Positions 9,546-64,000 of a stretch of 64,000 bases of DNA are shown here, in pieces. The stretch is taken from assembly GCF_037975245.1 (NCBI RefSeq), contig NC_092582.1, positions 20,001 through 84,000 on the forward strand. Reading direction: 5' to 3'. Position numbers and translations under genes: made by a program. Within the stretch, counting starts at the first letter, position 1; the number at the start of each line of letters is the position of its first letter. A model generated the notes under the pieces. It saw only the letters and a list, made by a program, of their open reading frames with translations, did no database searches and was not told where the DNA came from. This DNA is from Apostichopus japonicus. Its lineage: Eukaryota; Echinodermata; Holothuroidea; Aspidochirotida; Stichopodidae.

Positions 9546-12500
9546 TGGTTGATAGTCATCTTGATCTTCCTGATATGTTGTTGTTGTATAAATATTGTAG
9601 GATATGAAAGTATCTTCAGCGTACTGTTGATAGTCATCTTGATCTTCCTGATATGTTGTTGTTTTAGAAATAAGGTAGGATATGACAGTATCTTCAGCGT
9701 AGTGTTGATAGTCATGTTGATCTTCCTGATATGTTCTTGTTGTCGAAATAATGTAGGATATGAAAGTATCTTCAGCGTAGTGTTGATAGTCATGTTGATC
9801 TTCCTGATATGTTGTTGTTGTCGAAATAAGGTAGGATATGACAGTATCTTCAGCGTAGTGTTGATAGTCATCTTGATCTTCCTGATATGTTGTTGTAGAA
9901 ATAATGTAGGATATGACAGTATCTTCAGCGTACTGTTGATAGTCATCTTGATCTTCCTGATATGTTGTTGTTGTAGAAATAATGTAGGATATGAAAGTAT
10001 CTTCAGCGTACTGTTGATAGTCACCTTGATCTTCCTGATATGTTGTTGTTGTACAAATAATGTAGGATATGAAAGTATCTTCAGCGTACTGTTGATAGTC
10101 ATCTTGATCTTCCTGATATGTTGTTGTTGTAGAAATAATGTAGGATATGACAGTATCTTCAGCGTACTGTTGATAGTCATCTTGATCTTCCTGATATGTT
10201 GTTGTTGTATAAATATTGTAGGATACGGCACTATCTTCAGCGAACTGTTGATAGTCACCTTGATCTTCCTGATATGTTGTTGTTGTAGAAATATTGTAGG
10301 ATATGACAGTATCTTCAGCGTACTGTTGATAGTCATCTTGATCTTCCTGATATGTTGTTGTTGTATAAATATTGTAGGATATGACAGTATCTTCAGCGTA
10401 CTGTTGATAGTCACCTTGATCTTCCTGATATGTTGTTGTTGTAGAAATAATGTAGGATATGACAGTATCTTCAGCGTACTGTTGATAGTCACCTTGATCT
10501 TCCTGATATGTTGTTGTTGTAGAAATAATGTAGGATATGACAGTATCTTCAGCGTACTGTTGATAGTCATCTTGATCTTCCTGATATGTTGTTGTTGTAT
10601 AAATATTGTAGGATACGGCACTATCTTCAGCGAACTGTTGATAGTCACCTTGATCTTCCTGATATGTTGTTGTTGTAGAAATAATGTAGGATATGACAGT
10701 ATCTTCAGCGTACTGTTGATAGTCATCTTGATCTTCCTGATATGTTGTTGTTGTATAAATATTGTAGGATATGACAGTATCTTCAGCGTACTGTTGATAG
10801 TCATCTTGATCTTCCTGATATGTTGTTGTTGTACAAATAATGTAGGATATGACAGTATCTTCAGCGTACTGTTGATAGTCATCTTGATCTTCCTGATATG
10901 TTGTTGTTGTATAAATATTGTAGGATATGACAGTATCTTCAGCGTACTGTTGATAGTCACCTTGATCTTCCTGATATGTTGTTGTTGTATAAATAATGTA
11001 GGATATGACAGTATCTTCAGCGTACTGTTGATAGTCACCTTGATCTTCCTGATATGTTGTTGTTGTATAAATAATGTAGGATATGACAGTATCTTCAGCG
11101 TACTGTTGATAGTCATCTTGATCTTCCTGATATGTTGTTGTTGTATAAATATTGTAGGATACGGCACTATCTTCAGCGAACTGTTGATAGTCACCTTGAT
11201 CTTCCTGATATGTTGTTGTTGTAGAAATAATGTAGGATATGACAGTATCTTCAGCGTACTGTTGATAGTCATCTTGATCTTCCTGATATGTTGTTGTTGT
11301 ATAAATATTGTAGGATACGGCACTATCTTCAGCGAACTGTTGATAGTCATCTTGATCTTCCTGATATGTTGTTGTTGTTCAAATAATGTAGGATATGACA
11401 GTATCTTCAGCGAACTGTTGATAGTCATGTTGATCTTCCTGATATGTTGTTGTTGTATAAATATTGTAGGATAGGACCGTATCTTCAGCGTACTGTTGAT
11501 AGTCATCTTGATCTTCCTGATATGTTGTTGTTTATAAATAATGTAGGATATGACAGTATCTTCAGCGTACTGTTGATAGTCATCTTGATCTTCCTGATAT
11601 GTTGTTGTTGTAGAAATAATGTAGGATATGACAGTATCTTCAGCGTAGTGTTGATAGTCATCTTGATCTTCCTGATATGTTGTTGTTGTAGAAATAATGT
11701 AGGATATGACAGTATCTTCAGCGTACTGCTGATAGTCATCTTGATCTTCCTGATATGTTGTTGTTGTAGAAATAATGTAGGATATGACAGTATCTTCAGC
11801 GTACTGTTGATAGTCATCTTGATCTTCCTGATATGTTGTTGTTGTACAAATAATGTAGGATATGAAAGTATCTTCAGCGTACTGTTGATAGTCATCTTGA
11901 TCTTCCTGATATGTTGTTGTTGTATAAATATTGTAGGATATGACAGTATCTTCAGCGTACTGTTGATAGTCACCTTGATCTTCCTGATATGTTGTTGTTG
12001 TAGAAATAATGTAGGATATGACAGTATCTTCAGCGTACTGTTGATAGTCACCTTGATCTTCCTGATATGTTGTTGTTGTAGAAATAATGTAGGATATGAC
12101 AGTATCTTCAGCGTACTGTTGATAGTCATCTTGATCTTCCTGATATGTTGTTGTTGTATAAATATTGTAGGATACGGCACTATCTTCAGCGAACTGTTGA
12201 TAGTCACCTTGATCTTCCTGATATGTTGTTGTTGTAGAAATAATGTAGGATATGACAGTATCTTCAGCGTACTGTTGATAGTCATCTTGATCTTCCTGAT
12301 ATGTTGTTGTTGTATAAATATTGTAGGATATGACAGTATCTTCAGCGTAGTGTTGATAGTCATCTTGATCTTCCTGATATGTTGTTGTTGTATAAATATT
12401 GTAGGATACGGCACTATCTTCAGCGAACTGTTGATAGTCACCTTGATCTTCCTGATATGTTGTTGTTGTTCAAATAATGTAGGATATGACAGTATCTTCA

Positions 12501-13014
12501 GCGAACTGTTGATAGTCATCTTGATCTTCCTGATATGTTGTTGTTGTATAAATATTGTAGGATATGACAGTATCTTCAGCGTAGTGTTGATAGTCATCTT
12601 GATCTTCCTGATATGTTGTTGGTGTAGAAATAATGTAGGATATGACAGTATCTTCAGCGTACTGTTGGTAGTCATCTTGATCTTCCTGATATGTTGTTGT
12701 TGTAGAAATAATGTAGGATATGACAGTATCTTCAGCGTACTGTTGATAGTCATCTTGATCTTCCTGATATGTTGTTGTTGTATAAATATTGTAGGATATG
12801 ACAGTATCTTCAGCGAACTGTTGATAGTCATGTTGATCTTCCTGATATGTTGTTGTTGTAGAAATAATGTAGGATATGACAGTATCTTCAGCGTACTGTT
12901 GATAGTCATCTTGATCTTCCTGATATGTTGTTGTTGTAGAAATAATGTAGGATATGACAGTATCTTCAGCGTACTGTTGATAGTCATCTTGATCTTCCTG
13001 ATATGTTGTTGTTG
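9546..13014 (+). repeat. 78-bp tandem array, about 44 units
   Basis: The unit runs CTGTTGATAGTCATCTTGAT, CTTCCTGATATGTTGTTGTT, GTAGAAATAATGTAGGATAT, GACAGTATCTTCAGCGTA. Recurrent variants are TATAAATATTG or TACAAATAATG for TAGAAATAATG, GATACGGCACT for GATATGACAGT, and CATC/CACC/CATG after TAGT. Across some 3.4 kb I see only two length changes: a 3-nt loss near 9890 and a 1-nt loss near 11530. Because 78 is a multiple of three, long frames stay open on both strands: plus 9447-11474 and 11444-13042, with a LLIVILIFLICCCC-like repeat; minus 9527-11506 and 11503-13029, with a SYPTLF.QQQHIRKI repeat. Unit differences change amino acids in both, so nothing shows protein constraint. I treat it as satellite DNA rather than a gene. 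Confidence 0.9.
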
Positions 13015-13655
13015 CACCCCTTCCTTCAAATATTTGAGATAATGCTATATGTCGTCCGTTCTATTTTAGATGCGGTGTGCTTAGTACCGGTAACTGTTTC
13101 CATACAAACATGTCATCTGTACAGACTGTAAATGATTCTTTACGGGTATTACTCCCAACGAGATTAAGGATTTTCTTATAAAACCTTGATGACAATCTAG
13201 GCATTCAAAACAACTGGAATAATAGATAAAAATATATGAATAAATTATACTTTTTGGTTAAGAAAGTTACCAAGCAAGTACCCAATGAACCCGTTCTATT
13301 CGAGATTTTAATCGCCCATGGTGAAAAATTTACAAGCTTACCTGGAAATATTATGGTTCCACCGGTAACAGGATCTAGTTTGTGAGTTACTAGTAATAGG
13401 CTATTTCATAAGGGTTTTTATATCCTCTAATCAGCAGTTGTGCATAGGCTCCCTCGCTTCTAGGTAGGCTTTAGTCCACCGCCCTGCATGCTAATTGTCA
13501 GATATGAATAAATAACTCGATCAGACGCTACCGGAAATCCCGTCAATTAACACTAATATAATTTATTTATTTATTAGTTAAATTACTATGGTTCAGTATT
13601 GAATTATTTATACCACTAGCCACTACCACTAGCCGTCAAATTTAGCAAATAGTAA
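13015..13655. other. Unassigned stretch
   Basis: No recognisable gene, repeat array or RNA. The right part (from about 13600) grades into the LINE relic. Confidence 0.4.
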
Positions 13656-14370
13656 TTGAATGTTGCCTCCTTTAATATACTAGATGTTCTAACTAGAACA
13701 TCAGTGGAAGAGTTAACTGGAATTATGAAAAGTATGCAAATCAAAACTTCACAACTTCACCCTCTTCCACGATCCCTTTTAGCAAGTTGTATCCCAGTTC
13801 TTCTGCCTTACTATGTCAAACTGTTCAATTTTGCTTTGGACAGTGTGTCTTTTCCTGATTGCTATAAAATGCCAATTGTTAAACCTTCATTAAAGAAATA
13901 TGGTCTGAATTTAAATGTATTAAAAAAATATCGCCGCATTTCAAACCTTAGTTTTGACTCCAAGCTCTTTGAGAAAATTGTAGCTTATAGAATTCACGAC
14001 CATCTAGTGTGTACTGATATTTACCCTTCAAACCAATCAGCCTATAGTAAATTCCATAGCGTTTAAACCGAGCTGCTATCAATTTCAGATAGTATACTCA
14101 TGGCCCTCGATAAAGGCCAATCTGTTTTAATGCTGTCACTTGATTTAAGTGATGGGGCCTTTGATATATCATCATGGGGTTCTGGCGTCTACACTTCGCC
14201 GTTGCTTTGGCATCAGTGGTAGTGCCCAGAAGCTGATTCAATCTTTATTCAGAGACCGCAATTTCAAGGTTTGCATTGACTCGGATTTTTCAGTTGTTTA
14301 TGATTTAAGATGTGGGGTTCCACAAGGCAGTGTTCTGGGCCCTCTACTATACTTTATACACAATTTTTGG
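13656..14370 (+). mobile_element. LINE reverse-transcriptase relic (CR1/L2-like)
   Basis: An open stretch (13656-14066) carries LHPLPRSLLASC, SFPDCYKMPIVKPSLKK and YRRISNLSFDSKLFEKIVA, the standard N-terminal half of CR1/L2-type RT (DPLPT.LL..C, FP...K.A.V.PLLKK, YRP.SNL.F.SK..E..V). After a stop, another frame continues with DLSDGAFDIS-like and FGISGSAQKLIQSLFRDRNF, then GVPQGSVLGPLLY at about 14312-14350. The catalytic FADD box is not found. Stops and frameshifts show it is inactive. Confidence 0.85.
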
Positions 14371-14929
14371 TACATAGCCGTTTGGGCTCTTCGTAGCGTA
14401 AAACTAGTGTTATGCCCGTTAATAATTTTGTATTATTACACCGTCAATAGTTCAGTGTCCTTCCCCTCTTAGACTAAAAACAGGTCTGCGTATCGGGTCG
14501 CTCGTTCACTCTCAGTCCGGCCGCTGTGCGACATTTCTTTCATCCTGTACTTGTGAAAGGGTATCTAAGGTCAGATTCTGTATTTTTCTTCTATACTTTT
14601 TCAGCAGTTGTCTAAATAATAGCTTCAAGTTGCTTATACGTTTGTCGCAAGTTGTACACAGCTGAATCTAGTTTCTAAATCAAAATCAAAAATCTAGTTT
14701 CTGTATGACGACACTGAATTATACGCATTCGAGTATCTCTTTTTAGGCTACAGCTTTTTATCCTGGCTAATTAATATTTCTTTTACCTCACAAATACAAG
14801 TGAGGAATAAATGAAGAGAGGTTGCGTGTTTCGTTGTCTCACTTATGGTCAGCTGGTTGTCTATAGCGGCGCATATTCGACGCATATAGGGCAGCCCAGT
14901 AATAGGAATAAAGTCGATATGAAACATAC
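14371..14929. other. Unassigned stretch between two retroelement relics
   Basis: No motif recognised. It may be degraded LINE 3' DNA or the untranslated leader of the following BEL/Pao relic. Confidence 0.35.
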
Positions 14930-15700
14930 AGCATGAGGACATGGTCAAACAGTCAACGGTAACAGTCCAAGTAAAAGCTAAAGCTGAGGCAGCTCGAGCC
15001 GAGTTATCTTTAGCACGCAGAGAAACCGATTTGATGAAGGGGGAAACTGCAGACTGAGAAAGCCGCCGCAGCAGCATCGGCAGAGGTCTACGTGGAATCG
15101 GAAGAAGCAGTTAACGGTATATTAGATGCTGACGTCACTCTAACAGAAAATAGTTCATTAGAAGGGCAGGTAATGAACGCACAGCTTCGACAGATCAGAC
15201 CAGCTACCTGCTAAGAAACTGGTTTACTGAGGTTTGACGATAACCCAGAACGTTATAGAGCGTCGACTGGGATGCACCTCTTAGTATGTACGAAGGACAG
15301 TGGAAAGACTTGATGGAAGCCCTACAACAGTTAATTGTACCAACGTGCTACACCAGTTTCACTCTCATCGACCCCATGAAAGGAACTATATGTATCTTCT
15401 CAGATGCTTCAGAGAAGCTATTGGGGATATGGCTTACTTGAACGATATCGACAGCGAAGGCAGCTCACACATCGGTTTGGTAATCACAAATCCAAGCTAG
15501 CACCACGACCTGCCCACACTATTCCTCGACGTATAGAACTTTTTTGCGGCAGTTTTGGCCACATACATGTTCGAGCTCATTATCGAAGAAATCGGGGTGA
15601 AGTTTGATTCTGTGAAATTCTTCACCGACAGTAGGGTTGTACTTGGCTGTATCAACAATGATACTAGTATAGTTGATTTTTTTTGTGTATGTCGCTTGAA
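14930..15700 (+). mobile_element. BEL/Pao LTR-retrotransposon relic (gag and RNase H parts)
   Basis: Several broken plus-strand frames are collinear with a BEL/Pao polyprotein. First comes an Ala/Glu/Arg-rich coiled-coil gag stretch (AKAEAARAELSLARRETDLM, about 14970-15035), then a gag-like RFDDNPERYRA piece near 15235, then MERLDGSPTTVN (15300). After a large internal deletion an RNase H segment follows: PRRIEL, then in another frame FFTDSRVVLGCINND (about 15615-15665), matching the Pao pattern of a TDS catalytic box followed by VVLG.I.N. Protease, RT and integrase were not seen and no LTR pair was identified. Confidence 0.7.
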
Positions 15701-17471
15701 CTAGTCTCCATTAAGATATCTGTTTTATATCCTGTGTTTACCACTTAAGTCGGCAAATACATGAAGAAAGCCGGTTATTTCCCTGAAGACTACCACTAGT
15801 CATATAACACACTATTGCCAGAAGACAATCGTCTTATAATAAATAAGACGTTTACGCATTTCTCGGAAGAATTATGCCTAATACTTCCACTTCCAGTCAT
15901 TTTGCTTACATTGTCCCATCTTCTCATAAGAAGCATTGTCCATAATTCGTACGACACATTGTACGGTCTCATTTCGGAGCAATTCGATTAACCTGAAAAA
16001 GTCATTTCCATTGTTTGTTTGGCTTTCCACTCCATTAAAGAGGGCGCAGTGTTATGTTCTGTGTGTTGCACTATACAGATCTCATTTATCGGTTTTGAGT
16101 TGTTAATACAGAGGCACCGAACATAATATGTATGTGTTTATAGCTTCTTAATTCCATTCAGAACACCAAGTGGCTCTAATAAATCAATTCATAATATATA
16201 TTACTTATAACACAAAATGATAAGAGAAAAGAAAAGAAAGACATTTTAGGGGGCAATCTGGGGCTGGCTTTATTTCGTCTCTCACATATATGTCAATGAG
16301 CCCTAGACAGTTAAATAATATAAACCATTTAAATCAATCATACATGATATGAATCCAAGCAGCATCTTTCAAATTTCAAAATGTGTGATGAAAGGGGGAA
16401 AAGTGATAACCGATGTACATAAACACATACTCTTCTTCACATTTCCTTCTTACAAAGTCTCAAGGATTCATCCTTTTTTTATGGTTAATATTTCAAACTT
16501 CCCTTTTGAGGAATTCATTTACTTTTTCTCTTCTTTTGTGAACAAAACATGTTACTGTCAATGAAGTATGTGTCTTAAAAACACTTTTTCTCATTTTCTT
16601 TGCTTGTAACTGATGCAGGTCTAACAATCTTAGTCCTGAAAATGATTGCTGGGAATTTTTCATCATTTCCAATTTTTTCTTTGTAAAATGAAAACAAAAA
16701 ATACTTGAGCTACTACATATTTTGCAGAATGTGTATAAAAATAACTGTAATGATAATGTATTCTTTTGGAAGACTGTTTGCAGCATATGAAAGTGGAAAG
16801 AGTTATGGATTTCCAAACACTTAGTGACAATATTCAGAGGTATATAGAGCTATTACCTTTGCTAGTCTAGGCATGCATTTTCTACCAATATTGAATGTCT
16901 ATTTAACAAAACAAATACAAAGATTTAAAGAGAAAAAAAATCGGCCCTACATATAAAGCATTAACAAAACTTTCTATGAAAAAGAGGAAAATTTAAAAGT
17001 AACCATTAAACTTTCAGAGTAAAAATGGATCAGTTTGCATCCCTGGGAATGATTAGTTCCAAAACATCTTGTTCTCTTTACAATAAGGCACACTGGAATA
17101 TTAAAAAGCACACAGTAGGAAAAATTAAAAAACTAAGAAATATTAGGCAAGTTAATGTTGACATGTTTATTCACCTAATAGGAAGATGAAAACAAAAGTA
17201 TGGCAATTTGTTTTAGAGGTTTTTACACACCAACAGTAAACAGTCCAAGTTTTAGTCAAATGAACACACACACAGAAAAAAAAACACAATAAAAAACAAT
17301 AATAATAAGAATAAAAAAAAACAGAAACATTGAAAATACACCAGAAGAGTTATCTCTCATCTCCGAAATAGTTAAATACCAACTAATCAAGAATATTTAT
17401 TTGTTTCCATTTACATTTTACATAAAATATGAGGAACAATACTACTTCACATTTTGCAATTAAGCCACAGA
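15701..17471 (-). other. Intergenic DNA grading into the collagen 3' UTR
   Basis: No protein-coding feature recognised. From roughly 16.2 kb to the collagen stop the sequence is AT-rich with A and T runs, as expected of a 3' untranslated region on the minus strand. The open frames at 16349-16816 are low-complexity and not convincing. Confidence 0.4.
17396..17401 (-). terminator. Candidate polyadenylation signal AATAAA
   Basis: AATAAA on the minus strand (TTTATT on plus), about 70 nt downstream of the collagen stop codon. It would give a very short 3' UTR; a more distal signal is possible and only transcript ends can decide. Confidence 0.35.

Positions 17472-64000
<46,529 letters not shown>

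Noticed and set aside
9447-13042. Giant repetitive membrane protein gene on the plus strand
   Set aside because: Open frames arise automatically from a 78-bp unit without stops; unit differences are non-synonymous in both strands' frames, and a frameshift lies near 11530.
16349-16816. Open frames downstream of the collagen stop
   Set aside because: Low-complexity AT-rich sequence in the likely 3' UTR; no domain.

Overview
This is eukaryotic, intron-rich, repeat-laden DNA from an invertebrate animal, most likely an echinoderm. Support: a fibrillar procollagen gene ending in GPVCFL, Penelope-like, CR1/Jockey-like LINE, BEL/Pao, hAT and PIF/Harbinger relics, and very many minisatellites. The species call is an inference from general familiarity with such genomes; no marker here proves it.

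Layout. 1-17 kb is a repeat-rich flank. It holds hAT-type MITEs and a hAT transposase tail (minus), the 3' end of a LINE, the terminal exon of a GT77-like nucleotide-diphospho-sugar transferase (3763-4513, minus), a LINE endonuclease relic (about 5490-6330), several short tandem arrays, a very regular 78-bp array of about 44 units (9546-13014), a LINE reverse-transcriptase relic (13656-14370) and a BEL/Pao relic (14930-15700).

17.47-64 kb is one minus-strand gene, a fibrillar-type procollagen. I could place 24 coding exons with consistent phase. From the 3' end these are four C-propeptide exons, one exon joining telopeptide and C-propeptide, 18 Gly-X-Y exons (twelve of 54 nt, three of 108 nt, then 72, 18 and 21 nt), and a non-Gly-X-Y piece cut by the window end. 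All eight cysteines of a homotrimer-competent fibrillar C-propeptide are present. The Gly-X-Y run adds up to only 119 triplets before the non-collagenous exon, against about 338 in classical fibrillar chains.

Many of the collagen introns carry a private minisatellite (units of 122, 201, 78, 50, 20, 40, 121, 52/56, 104, 56, about 85 and 61 bp), several abutting exon edges. The introns also hold a Penelope-like element embedded in (TA)n DNA, a 5'-truncated LINE and a Harbinger element with intact TIRs and a TTA target duplication. Next to the Penelope-like element, two identical copies of a compact type I hammerhead-ribozyme-like fold (29162-29204 minus, 29489-29531 plus) sit in an inverted/direct repeat cluster. 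This is the most interesting non-protein signal in the window. No prokaryotic operon, CRISPR array or tRNA/rRNA gene was seen.
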